Assembly (NCBI GenBank): GCA_023435895.1
Contig: JAEZLH010000028.1
Location: 62,001-126,000 of the forward strand
From: Bacillota bacterium
GTDB lineage: Bacteria > Bacillota > Clostridia > Lachnospirales > Lachnospiraceae
Length of the DNA stretch: 64,000 nucleotides
Direction: 5' to 3'
The position numbers were made by a program, and so were the translations under genes. Every line of letters starts with the position of its first letter. The stretch's first letter is position 1. Positions 18,207 through 27,528 of this stretch are shown here, in pieces. Under the pieces are notes generated by a model, which made no database searches, had not been told where the DNA came from, and saw only the letters and a list, made by a program, of their open reading frames with translations.

Positions 18207-18235
18207 ATAATATCATTTGTATTTTATTCTGTCAA
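18207..18235 (-). promoter_or_regulatory. Sigma-A promoter of the GH65 transport operon
   Basis: On the minus strand TTGACA (18230-18235), a 17-base spacer and TATTAT (18207-18212). The remaining gap from here to about 18470 holds nothing else I can identify. Confidence 0.85.
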
Positions 18236-18474
18236 TAGGATTTTATATTATAATTCCAAACAAAATATTTTGAACATTTTGTACAATTTGTATTAGTACG
18301 TTCTAATGTTCTTAGAACAATCCTCTAATAAATTAGTTATGACTTGGAATTTGTACTTATAACTTATGGTTAAGGTTTCAAAAGATCTGTTTATACTGTG
18401 GTAATGGCAATTTGCATATAGTCAAAAGATTCATGCATTGACGCTTTCCACAAATAGCCTTCCCTTAACAAAAT

Positions 18475-18524
18475 AAAAAGCCAAAGCAAGATTAGTTCGA
18501 AATCCTCTCTTACTCTAGCTTTTG
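18475..18524 (-). terminator. Terminator of the chemoreceptor gene at 18641
   Basis: Imperfect inverted repeat of about 20 bp per arm (AAAAGC at the left, GCTTTT at the right) followed on the minus strand by TTTTTATTTTG. Confidence 0.6.
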
Positions 18525-18640
18525 ATAATTCAAACCATGGCGTTCTCCGTTAACCCTATGATTTATAGTAGGCTTGAACTGCTATCATATTTTTAAATTC
18601 ATCCTCAGGCTTCTCTCACCTGTGTCCGAACACCTTGATA

Positions 18641-20353
18641 TTATACTTTCATATCTTTGATTTTATTAAATAATCGTTCTGATAACTCTTGCAGTTTATT
18701 TGTTTGTTTTGAATTATCAATTACTGCTGCAGATAATTCCTCTGCAGAAGCCGCAATTTCTTCTGTAACGGATGCTGATTCCACAATCGTGTTTGATACC
18801 TCATTCGTTATATCCAGTAGGCTATTAACATCCTCTCTCAGCTGTCGAAACTTACTTTCCATGCTTTTCGCTTCTGCTTCTGTATTCTGAACGTTTTCCA
18901 CAATATTTCGGAGTGCTCCTCCTGCCTGATATACCAATTCCACATGTTTTGAAATAGTCTCATTATTACTTTCCATGGCATTGACGGTTGCTCTAGTCTC
19001 AACCTGAATATTATTAATAAGCTCTATTATTTGCTTTGACTGAATATTGGTTTGCTCGGAAAGTTTTTTAATCTCCTCCGCAACTACGGAAAATCCTACT
19101 CCCTGTTCTCCTGCACGAGCGGATTCTATCGATGCATTTAATGCAAGCAACTTGGTACTATGTGAGATTTTACTAATCACATAGATTATCTTTAGTACTT
19201 CTTCTGATCGTTTGTTTAGTTTCTGTATTGAATCCGTTGCGTAATTAATTGTTCTGGTAATATTGTCAAGATGTTCAATCGATTCACTAACGGATTTACT
19301 TCCTTCCTGTGACCATAACGTTGCCTTTGATGCATTTTTTACCGTAAGAGCCGCTTGGTTAACTCCTTCATCCAGCTGATGAATGGACAACTCCATAAGT
19401 TCTAACATTTTGCCAGCTTTTTGTGCAAGCATGGCACTGTTTTCCGCAATTTGATTGACCGCTTTTGCAATTTGTTCTCCCATCTCTCCGGTATGTACTG
19501 TATTTTCATTTAAACTTGTTACAGCAGATACGATATCATTACTACTATAATGGATTTCATGTACCATTTCCTGAAGTTCTGTGATTAAATGATTGAAGGA
19601 ATCGGACAAGTTCCCTATTTCATCATCGCTCTGATATTCCAATTTTTTTGTAAAATCGCCATAGCGAACTTCATTCACTGTAACCGTCAACTCTTTTAAT
19701 GGTTTGATTAGTTTCTTTGAAATCATAAACGTAAATAAAAGACTAATAATTAGTGTAATGGTTGTAAATATAATAATACGAATTTTGGTTTGATTCATTA
19801 AATCATATATTCTTTGAGCATCACAGTCTGCTCCTAAAATACCAATTATTTTTCCTTCTTTATCTTTGAGGGGAATATAAGCGGAAATGGTAGCTCCATA
19901 CTTATCAAGAGTGATTTCACCCACCTGTATTTTGCCAGTTTCAAACACTTTTCCAATTTTGGGATAATAATTCTCTTCTATTTCACCAATTGGGGTAGCT
20001 TCATCCTCTCCAACTTTTACTCCATCTACAACATAGTAATATTCATAGGAATCATCTTTTTGTCTTCTTCCCATGGTATAAAGATATTTTATCCCGTTAT
20101 CCTCCCTCATTTGAGCTAATTCATTTCTCAACGTTATGTAGTAATCAGTTTCACCTGTTTCAGGACTGATCTGCTTATATTCCTCCACATTAATCTTTTT
20201 CACTGCTCGCTCTGCTACTGATTTTGCCTGCTCACTCATGGAATCTTCCACCAGTTTTATTGCAGAATTATAAACCATAAAGCTTATTATCAAACTAGTC
20301 AATAATATTATGGCACCAATACGAATTGATATCTTTGTCTGAATACTTTTCAT
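18641..20353 (-). CDS. Methyl-accepting chemotaxis protein with single extracellular sensor domain
   Basis: 570 residues: helix 1 (IGAIILLTSLIISFMVYN), an extracellular region of about 150 residues with a Cache/PAS-like core (YKYLYTMGRR-type strand, YGATISAYIPLKDKEGKIIGILGAD), helix 2 (IIIFTTITLIISLLFTFMIS), HAMP, and a cytoplasmic signalling hairpin (TKLLALNASIESARAGE ... FSVVAEEIKKLSEQ). It has its own terminator and the 315-bp gap upstream for a promoter, so it is probably monocistronic. The ligand is unknown; position next to two sugar loci suggests a sugar or related attractant. Confidence 0.93.
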   Translation of the reverse strand: MKSIQTKISIRIGAIILLTSLIISFMVYNSAIKLVEDSMSEQAKSVAERAVKKINVEEYKQISPETGETDYYITLRNELAQMREDNGIKYLYTMGRRQKDDSYEYYYVVDGVKVGEDEATPIGEIEENYYPKIGKVFETGKIQVGEITLDKYGATISAYIPLKDKEGKIIGILGADCDAQRIYDLMNQTKIRIIIFTTITLIISLLFTFMISKKLIKPLKELTVTVNEVRYGDFTKKLEYQSDDEIGNLSDSFNHLITELQEMVHEIHYSSNDIVSAVTSLNENTVHTGEMGEQIAKAVNQIAENSAMLAQKAGKMLELMELSIHQLDEGVNQAALTVKNASKATLWSQEGSKSVSESIEHLDNITRTINYATDSIQKLNKRSEEVLKIIYVISKISHSTKLLALNASIESARAGEQGVGFSVVAEEIKKLSEQTNIQSKQIIELINNIQVETRATVNAMESNNETISKHVELVYQAGGALRNIVENVQNTEAEAKSMESKFRQLREDVNSLLDITNEVSNTIVESASVTEEIAASAEELSAAVIDNSKQTNKLQELSERLFNKIKDMKV

Positions 20354-20667
20354 AATAGTTCCCTTCTGATCAATAATCCTTCCGCAAATAATATGATATC
20401 ACCACAACCTTAGTTTTATATTCCTAGAGGTATATTTTACTCGCACATGTCATCTTCAGGATATAATCTTCATTTTATGCAAAAAGGAATTTTGTTGTTT
20501 CATTGCCTTTGTATTATATCATAAATAAGCTTTATATTAAACATATCTTCACATTTCATTTCTTAAAACACCTGTACAATTATCTTATCATTTCTTCTAC
20601 ACGAAAGCTTTGCTACTACCATACAGCTATCACTTTCATATCCCCCACTTATCCATAAAACACTTCA
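20354..20667. other. Intergenic gap, no recognisable gene
   Basis: About 315 bases between the MFS gene and the chemoreceptor. It should contain the chemoreceptor promoter, but I could not pick out a convincing -35/-10 pair, repeat or RNA. Confidence 0.5.
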
Positions 20668-22086
20668 TTACATCTTGCCATCTTCCCCATCCTCTTCCGG
20701 TTTGATGGGTCGAACAGCAATATAAAGATAGACCATTGTAATCAGAATGAACAACACTCCCAGCAAATTCGTCCACTGCTGCGCATAGATTAATCGGCCA
20801 CCGATGGATAAACGATGCCTTTGCAGATAATCCAGTAAGATTCCTCCTACAATTGATATAACAAAGCCGTACAAGCCTGAAATACCTGATAGGATGGTGT
20901 ACTGTTGTAATCTTCTTACCCTGTCCATACACATAAGTTGTATATTGAATAGGCCAATACCGATAAAGCTCCATCCAATGGCAGAAAAGAAAGATGCCAA
21001 CAGGAAGAATAATTTGCCATTCTCCGGCACAGTGAATACCATGATCAAAAGGTTAACCCCCATGGATGCCATGGTCCACAAAAGCATCTGTGGTGATCCG
21101 CTATGATCTGCTCGTCTTCCAATTCTGGGAGTTATGGCAACACGAAAGAAAGTTGTAACAAGTATAATCAGCATAATATATGTATAGGATAAGTTAAGTT
21201 CTTTTACTTGATAGCTGTTATTAAAAGGCATAGAAATAAAAAATGCGGTTGTCCACAAAAGATTCAAAATTAATGCCTTACGAAAATGATTAGAAGAAAA
21301 AGCAACTTTAATCTCTTCTTTCACCCCCTGCTTTTGCCCTGGGTTATTCATCTTTTCTTTTTTTGCCAAACTTCCATGCATTTCTTTGCCATAGGAATTT
21401 AATATGGAAGTTCTTGGCTCCTTCATCTTTATAAATGAAATGAAGTTAATTAATGCCAGTATAATCAGTATTAAACCGATCAACAAAAATCCAAGCTTTA
21501 AATAGTTATTCTTCGATACGTCCAGTAATACTCCCATTAAAAACATACCGAATACCGTAAAGAATACTGCGAATGCATCCTTTCTGGCAAAATATTTCCC
21601 TCTTTCACCCGCGGGAACTAAACTTGCAATCCAGTCCATGGAGGCTGGAACTCCAATCTGCGATGCAATTTGTGCAAACAGAAATACTGCGCAGACCAAA
21701 ATCTGCATAGGCTTTTCTTTTAATGCAAATAACGGAATAAGAAAGATCACTCCGAGCCAAAGTTTTTGGAGTACCGTCGCAGCAACAAAAAGCTTTCTCT
21801 TCTTTAGCTTCTGTACACGATTCATAACAATTAACTGAAACACCGCTCCAAGTGTTCCTAGTGATATCACCGTTCCTATGATGCCATCGGATAATCCGGT
21901 ATAGCTTAACAGGGACATTAGAAAGGTGCCTCCTGCTAATTGGGCTATCAATTGATTTGCGGAATCCGCCGCTATATAATAATTCCTGCTCTTATGAAAG
22001 TCTCCTTCATCTTCGGGAAGTGCCATAAAAAATTGTCTGCGTAACCTTCCCCCAAAATACAATAATAGTAGCTTAATTCTTTCCAT
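20668..22086 (-). CDS. MFS-type transporter, substrate unknown
   Basis: 472 residues with about 12 hydrophobic segments split by a basic central loop (around KMKEPRTSILNSYGKEMHG), as in the major facilitator superfamily. Recognisable stretches include GTFLMSLLSYTGLSDGIIGT and an MFS-like RIGRRAD loop between helices. The start at ATG 22086 has AGGATG 5 bases upstream; a frame extension to 22194 has no ribosome site and runs into the upstream terminator. No neighbour points clearly to the cargo. Sugar or drug export are both possible. Confidence 0.82.
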   Translation of the reverse strand: MERIKLLLLYFGGRLRRQFFMALPEDEGDFHKSRNYYIAADSANQLIAQLAGGTFLMSLLSYTGLSDGIIGTVISLGTLGAVFQLIVMNRVQKLKKRKLFVAATVLQKLWLGVIFLIPLFALKEKPMQILVCAVFLFAQIASQIGVPASMDWIASLVPAGERGKYFARKDAFAVFFTVFGMFLMGVLLDVSKNNYLKLGFLLIGLILIILALINFISFIKMKEPRTSILNSYGKEMHGSLAKKEKMNNPGQKQGVKEEIKVAFSSNHFRKALILNLLWTTAFFISMPFNNSYQVKELNLSYTYIMLIILVTTFFRVAITPRIGRRADHSGSPQMLLWTMASMGVNLLIMVFTVPENGKLFFLLASFFSAIGWSFIGIGLFNIQLMCMDRVRRLQQYTILSGISGLYGFVISIVGGILLDYLQRHRLSIGGRLIYAQQWTNLLGVLFILITMVYLYIAVRPIKPEEDGEDGKM

Positions 22087-22130
22087 GTTTTCATCCTGTC
22101 CCAAAGTAGATTTTCTCACATTATTGTATA

Positions 22131-22164
22131 TTAAAATCGCCACTGCATATAGTGGCGATTTTAA
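22131..22164 (-). terminator. Terminator of the SBP-kinase-regulator unit
   Basis: Perfect 14-bp arms TTAAAATCGCCACT (22131-22144) and AGTGGCGATTTTAA (22151-22164) with a 6-nt loop, just after the regulator ending at 22289 and before the MFS start. Confidence 0.8.
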
Positions 22165-22288
22165 CGAAGATTTTCTATGTTTTGTTGAATTCACTTTAAT
22201 TTAGTGCTTATTCCTTATGAAACGAATTATAAACTTATCTAGGTTGAATATATTCAATATTTAAACATGTATGAAAAGAATAAAGGAA

Positions 22289-23869
22289 TTATTTCACGTA
22301 CTTAGCACGATACTCCGTAACAGTCATTCCCACATATTTTTTAAAGGTTTTACTAAAGTACTGAGAATCATTAAAGCCCACCTCATAAACCACATCATTG
22401 ATGGTCGTCTGAGGATTTTTCAATAACTGTTTAGCCTTTTCAATACGAACGGTATTTAAGTAATTCGAGAATGTAATATTCTTCTCCTTTTTAAAGAGAA
22501 CAGAAAAATAATACTTCGAGATACCTACATATCCAGCAATGTCCTCCAATGATATCTTCTTGTCATAATAATCATCAATATATTGCACTGCTTTTTTTAT
22601 TAATAACTCTGAGTTATCAACACGGTTGGAGGCACTCTCATCAATGAGATTCTTAACAAATTCTCTTATGATATCCATGACTTCCTTTAATTCTTCTGCA
22701 TTGATTACTTTCTTTTGGAACACAAAGACATCGTTATCCTCCTGAAAATACACATCAAAGCGTTTAAGTATATCATTAATCATATGGGATAGTTCCAATT
22801 TCACTTCCAAAGAGTTTCCCCTTTGATGATCCAGCTGTTTTTCCAGTTCATCTATCTTCTGAAAGATTCCTTCATTATTACCTTCCTCTATCAGCCCACT
22901 GAACTCCTTCACCATGGCTCCATCATAGATAAACTGTCCATCTGATTGTTTCTTCATGTTGTCCTTAGTTAAGTGTTCCCCGTCTGAGATATAGAACAAA
23001 TAATCAGACACTTCAAAGATCCATTCCAGATAATCTCTGGTTCCTTCAATGGTATCCGTGATGGGTGAATTGGCACTCTTAAAGCCAATATTAAAATACT
23101 GCTTAATAGAACTTTGCAGATTATCAATGCATTTTTGAATTTTGATTTCATTCAGGTTCTGTGCCATGAGAAAGCAGGTCACTGATTTACCGAATTGCTT
23201 TGAGAATATTTCCACATCCTCGTCCTGAAATTTATTTACAATCAATTCCATACAAGCCGAGATAATATTAGCGGTTTGGTAATCCGTATTCTTGTCATTC
23301 TTTAGACCGGTGCGAAAATCAAATTGTACAAATGAATATCGTTTGGTATTCCACTCTACATTTGCCTTCTTAAACTCTTCCCGTATTAAATCAATACCTC
23401 GGTTATTACTGAGCAGTAACCCAAGTAAATACTCCTGTTGCCTGCGAAGCAACAGCTTGTTGTTCTCATTAGCTACGGACAACCCTACCAAGGAGTCCAG
23501 CTTCTTTTTCTTTTCTAATAGAATCTTCTTAAGTTCTTCCTCTTCCATCTCCGCTTTAACAATGTAATTGGATACCCTTAACTTGATTGCTTCTTTTGCA
23601 TAAGAAAAGTCATCGTAACAGGTAAGAAATATAATTTCAGTATTCGGATCATCCTCTTTAATTTTCTTTGCAAGCCACAAGCCATCCTGCTTTGGCATCT
23701 TGATATCGGTAATTACAATATCCGGCTTCAAAGCCACATATTTTTCATAAGCTGACTGCCCATTACCTGCCTCTGCCACAATTTCAAACCCCAACTCCTG
23801 CCAGTTAATCAACGACTTTACCCCAATTCGAACCAGCATTTCGTCATCTACAATCATAATTTTATACAT
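22289..23869 (-). CDS. Response regulator, YesN type (REC + AraC HTH)
   Basis: 526 residues: receiver with phospho-acceptor Asp55 (VITDIKMPKQDG) and a conserved Lys in YIVKAE, a long middle region, and C-terminal AraC helix-turn-helix pair (LEDIAGYVGISKYYFSVLFKK ... VYEVGFNDSQYFSKTFKK). ATG 23869 has GAGGAG 6 bases before it; the ATG two codons earlier abuts that site. It lies 11 bases after the kinase stop and forms a triad with that kinase and a binding lipoprotein. Candidate targets are sugar operons with AraC-type upstream boxes, such as the duplicated promoters at 32871 and 36771; this is speculation. Confidence 0.92.
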   Translation of the reverse strand: MYKIMIVDDEMLVRIGVKSLINWQELGFEIVAEAGNGQSAYEKYVALKPDIVITDIKMPKQDGLWLAKKIKEDDPNTEIIFLTCYDDFSYAKEAIKLRVSNYIVKAEMEEEELKKILLEKKKKLDSLVGLSVANENNKLLLRRQQEYLLGLLLSNNRGIDLIREEFKKANVEWNTKRYSFVQFDFRTGLKNDKNTDYQTANIISACMELIVNKFQDEDVEIFSKQFGKSVTCFLMAQNLNEIKIQKCIDNLQSSIKQYFNIGFKSANSPITDTIEGTRDYLEWIFEVSDYLFYISDGEHLTKDNMKKQSDGQFIYDGAMVKEFSGLIEEGNNEGIFQKIDELEKQLDHQRGNSLEVKLELSHMINDILKRFDVYFQEDNDVFVFQKKVINAEELKEVMDIIREFVKNLIDESASNRVDNSELLIKKAVQYIDDYYDKKISLEDIAGYVGISKYYFSVLFKKEKNITFSNYLNTVRIEKAKQLLKNPQTTINDVVYEVGFNDSQYFSKTFKKYVGMTVTEYRAKYVK

Positions 23870-23880
23870 ACGCATCTCCT

Positions 23881-25617
23881 CTATGAAGCGTTATTCGGCG
23901 CACTGATAATGACCGTTGTTCCTACGCCCACCATAGAAACAATCCTTAATCCATATTCCTCACCCAGATACAGCTTCAAACGCTGATTGACATTATTTAA
24001 ACCAACCTTGCTAAAGCGGTTAATGTTTTGGTCCTGCTTAAAGATATTCGCAAGTACCTCCTTCTCAATACCGCTGCCGTTATCCTCCACAACAATTTCG
24101 ATATGATCGTTCTTCTCCCTTGTATAAATATGAATAATGATCGGTTCCTCCCTTTTCTCCGCCTCATCTATTCCATAAATCAAGGAATTCTCAACGATTG
24201 GCTGTAATATAAGCTTCGGTATATTCAGCCTTTTATGCTCCTCTTTGATATCAAAACGTATTTCAAACAACTGATTAAATCGCAACCTTTGAATTAAAAT
24301 ATAATTTTCGATATAGGCTATCTCTTCCTCTAACATAATCATGTTGTTACCAAAGCTGATACTTACTCTTAATAGCTTTACTAGCGCCACTAAGGCATCT
24401 GAGATGCTGTCTTCTCCCTTGATTTTTGCCATCCACCGAATAGTATTCAGCGTGTTATAAAGAAAATGAGGATTAATCTGTGCATGAAGCACTTCCAATT
24501 CCAACTCATTTTTGTTATGCTCCACCGCTACAATATCATCCATCAAGCGTTTAATCTGATTTACCATCTGATTAAAGGATTCACTGAGATCATCCAGCTC
24601 GTTATAAACATTTGACTCCACCCGTACATCCAGATTACCTGCTTCCACCTTTTTCATTTGATGCATCATAACCTCGATGGGTTGCGTAATCTTCTTTGTA
24701 TACATTATGGTTGCATTAATCATTATAATCAGTGTAACCAACACAATTAATATAGTGTAAAATTGTATTCTGTTTAAATCGGAATATAAAACAGCCTCAG
24801 GAACAGTCTTCACAATATACCATTTTCCATAATTAAAGGAAGTGTAAATAGCTACATACTTTTTGCCATGATCCATATAACTGATATAATTGGGACCATC
24901 CTCATGAATCATTGTATTAAAATAACCGGAGCTATTCTTGTCTATAGTTGTAAAGTCGTCCTCTGAGCTGGCAATAATATTCCCTGTTGTATCGCAGATA
25001 AATATTTTGCTGCTTTCCTCCTGAAGATCTGTAAATGCTCCTGTCAAAACATTATCATCTACTTCAATATTGATATAACCCAACTCTTTTAAAGAATAAA
25101 CATCAATGATCTTTCTTCCCATGGAGAAAAACCGTTTCTTCATAGTTCCGGAGAGTATTTTCACGTTCTTTTCTGTAGTAGGAAGCCATACAATTTCTCC
25201 CGTGGTCTGATCCAGCTCGTATCTTGGGAAGCTCTTAATACCATCCTTTAATTCGGCACCTACCTGCTGATAACCGCTTGGAGTAATTACATAAATTCCT
25301 TCAATGTTTTTGCTGGAGATATAAAAACTATATAACTTATCATATAAATGTTCCTTCTCTCCCTTTTTAATACTATCCAAAAGTTCTTGATTGGAAATGA
25401 TTGAATTGGATAAATTCTCAACCTCATTTAACAGGTAATCCACGTTATAGCCGATTAATTCAACTGACTGCATTTCGGATTCTCCGTATTGCCTGTGAAG
25501 GGTATGTCTGAAGTTTTGGAACATAACGATGAATATGATAAAAAATATGATAATCAGTAAAGTAGCTGCTTTCAGGAACTGTTTTCTAAAACTATGCTTT
25601 TCTTTAATGCTCCTCAT
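23881..25617 (-). CDS. Sensor histidine kinase, YesM family
   Basis: 578 residues: N-terminal helix (LLIIIFFIIFIVMF), extracellular Cache-like sensor of about 250 residues, second helix (FYTILIVLVTLIIMINATIM), HAMP, H-box AQINPHFLYNTLNTIRWMAK and an HATPase domain with N-box LQPIVENSLIYG and G1 box EDNGSGIE. ATG 25617 follows GGAGAGAAG. It lies between a binding lipoprotein gene (28 bases upstream) and its AraC-type partner. The binding protein probably presents a sugar to the extracellular domain rather than to a transporter. Confidence 0.93.
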   Translation of the reverse strand: MRSIKEKHSFRKQFLKAATLLIIIFFIIFIVMFQNFRHTLHRQYGESEMQSVELIGYNVDYLLNEVENLSNSIISNQELLDSIKKGEKEHLYDKLYSFYISSKNIEGIYVITPSGYQQVGAELKDGIKSFPRYELDQTTGEIVWLPTTEKNVKILSGTMKKRFFSMGRKIIDVYSLKELGYINIEVDDNVLTGAFTDLQEESSKIFICDTTGNIIASSEDDFTTIDKNSSGYFNTMIHEDGPNYISYMDHGKKYVAIYTSFNYGKWYIVKTVPEAVLYSDLNRIQFYTILIVLVTLIIMINATIMYTKKITQPIEVMMHQMKKVEAGNLDVRVESNVYNELDDLSESFNQMVNQIKRLMDDIVAVEHNKNELELEVLHAQINPHFLYNTLNTIRWMAKIKGEDSISDALVALVKLLRVSISFGNNMIMLEEEIAYIENYILIQRLRFNQLFEIRFDIKEEHKRLNIPKLILQPIVENSLIYGIDEAEKREEPIIIHIYTREKNDHIEIVVEDNGSGIEKEVLANIFKQDQNINRFSKVGLNNVNQRLKLYLGEEYGLRIVSMVGVGTTVIISAPNNAS

Positions 25618-25645
25618 GTCTTCTCTCCAATCCCAGATGTTTGCT

Positions 25646-27115
25646 TTAGTTACGTGCCGTCCACTGGCTTTTTATATTGATGGATGCCTTTCTCTCATCA
25701 ATCTTCCCTCTGACCATCTCATAAAGATTGGAGATCATAATATCCTCAAACTCATATCCTTTTTTCATCTTCGGCCGATAATAGGCATATTCCGGCATTT
25801 GAGAGCGAACCATTGCCCTTACCTGTGGGAATTCTTTCGAATACTGTTGATCAATTGCTTTGACTAAAGCAGTTCTGGTGGGAAGTGTGCCTCCATCCTT
25901 TTCTAAAAAGGTCTTCATTTGCACCTGCGGAGATGTGGCCCATACGATGAATAACCATGCCGCCAATTTTTTCTTACTGCTTGCATAACTGTTCACTCCA
26001 ATGCCCGAACCCCCATATAGATTGGAGCTTCTTACGGAACCCTTTGGCAAAATACTATAGCCCACTTTTCCTGCCACCTGAGAATTTTCAACTGCTGAGA
26101 TATTTTCATCCCAGTTAATCATCATCGCTGCCTCTCCCTCACTAAACGAATTCGCCACTTCATCCCAGGTATATCCTTCATTCATGTCTGGATTTAAATT
26201 AACAATTTCTTTAAACTTCTTTAATGCCTTAGTAAATTCGGTTGATCTTGATAATATCTCATAGCTTGTACTTGTACCAAGACTCACCACCCTGCTATTT
26301 CTAAAATAATCACCGCCATAAGAACTTAATACTGATGAAAATGCAGTATAGATGGAGTTATGCTTTGCTGACATGGTCAAACTTCCATACTTTAATTCCT
26401 TAAGCTCTCCGCTTTTCACATGATCATTAATCCACTTTGACACCCCGATAAATCGATCCCAAGTAAAATCCGTGCTTTCCGGGTCTGGATCATAACCTAG
26501 ATCCTGTATCATCTGATCCCTATACTGTTGAAAAACATCCTTACGGTAGAATAAGATCATTGTAGTAGAATCGAACGGAATGCTATATACCTTATCTGTA
26601 TTTTCAAAATAGGAGCAAACCCGAAGCTGCTCCGTGGAAAAGCTATCTAACCCTCCCACAATATGTGGCAGGGTGTCATCTTTTTCATATTTATTCAAAT
26701 CCTCCAAACCGTTGTAAAAACGGTTCAATGTTTTATAGGGGTCAACATAAATCAAATCGTATTGTGCGGTTTTTGAAATAAACTCCATATTAATCTTTTC
26801 TTCCAAAGTATTAAAATCCATTCGTTTCACATTGACTTTGATTCCCGTGACCTTCGTAAATTTCTCGACTTCTTTTGATAATATGTTTGCATTGATATTG
26901 TCTTCACATATAAAATTCAGCTTAATACCCTCACATTGCCTCCAATCAAATTCATTCGGTGCTTCTATGTTGCCAAATTCATTTTTAGGCTCGCCAAAAA
27001 ATTCAATGCGATCCTCTGATTGGGTTTTGGGTTTTGAGCATCCTGTTACGATTAACGTTAAGACGATAATCAAAGCCAGCATACGATTAATAACTTTGTA
27101 ATTATGAATTTGCAT
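25646..27115 (-). CDS. Solute-binding lipoprotein, family 1, of a sensing triad
   Basis: 489 residues. The start at ATG 27115 lies 6 bases after GGAG and gives a lipoprotein signal (MLALIIVLTLIVTGC). The mature part has family 1 features (LNFICEDNINANILSKEVEKF, WAT..PQVQMKTFLEKDGG). No permease gene is near. It is followed by a YesM kinase and AraC regulator, so it is likely a sensing co-receptor rather than a transport component. Unlike the binding proteins of the transport operons here, it is not followed by a stem-loop, which fits a one-to-one role. Confidence 0.9.
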   Translation of the reverse strand: MQIHNYKVINRMLALIIVLTLIVTGCSKPKTQSEDRIEFFGEPKNEFGNIEAPNEFDWRQCEGIKLNFICEDNINANILSKEVEKFTKVTGIKVNVKRMDFNTLEEKINMEFISKTAQYDLIYVDPYKTLNRFYNGLEDLNKYEKDDTLPHIVGGLDSFSTEQLRVCSYFENTDKVYSIPFDSTTMILFYRKDVFQQYRDQMIQDLGYDPDPESTDFTWDRFIGVSKWINDHVKSGELKELKYGSLTMSAKHNSIYTAFSSVLSSYGGDYFRNSRVVSLGTSTSYEILSRSTEFTKALKKFKEIVNLNPDMNEGYTWDEVANSFSEGEAAMMINWDENISAVENSQVAGKVGYSILPKGSVRSSNLYGGSGIGVNSYASSKKKLAAWLFIVWATSPQVQMKTFLEKDGGTLPTRTALVKAIDQQYSKEFPQVRAMVRSQMPEYAYYRPKMKKGYEFEDIMISNLYEMVRGKIDERKASINIKSQWTARN

Positions 27116-27436
27116 GAAAGTCTCCTTCAAATTTCCGTCGATTGCAGAATATCCATCTTATCACATCAAATAGTACTATGTATTATGTTCCAACCAATAT
27201 TAGATATACCATTTGCGATACATGCATACTTGAGCAAAATTACTGATTTTTCCGCTGATTTATAGACAAGTTTTATTACTTTTATCTTAAAGCAACTGAC
27301 GGAATTTTTCAATTAGTTTTTATTTTTACTAATTTTTATGATAATTTTACTTTATTTTGGATAACTAATCCAAATCACTTATCTTGTGAAGCTTATTAAA
27401 TTAACCGGAAAACTTTAATCACAAATATAATTACAC
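27116..27436. other. Intergenic gap upstream of the sensing triad
   Basis: About 320 AT-rich bases that should carry the promoter of the binding-protein/kinase/regulator unit. No convincing promoter pair, repeat or small gene was identified. Confidence 0.5.
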
Positions 27437-27471
27437 GCCAGAAAAGCGCTCCTTGCGGAACGTTTTCTGGC
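27437..27471 (-). terminator. Stem-loop ending the xylulokinase operon
   Basis: GCCAGAAAAGCG (27437-27448) pairs with CGTTTTCTGGC (27461-27471), 58 bases beyond the xylulokinase stop. The U-tract is weak. Confidence 0.6.
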
Positions 27472-27528
27472 ATATTGTAACTTATATGGGGAAATACAAA
27501 TGAATAGAAATTAGCTGAGGGGGTGATG

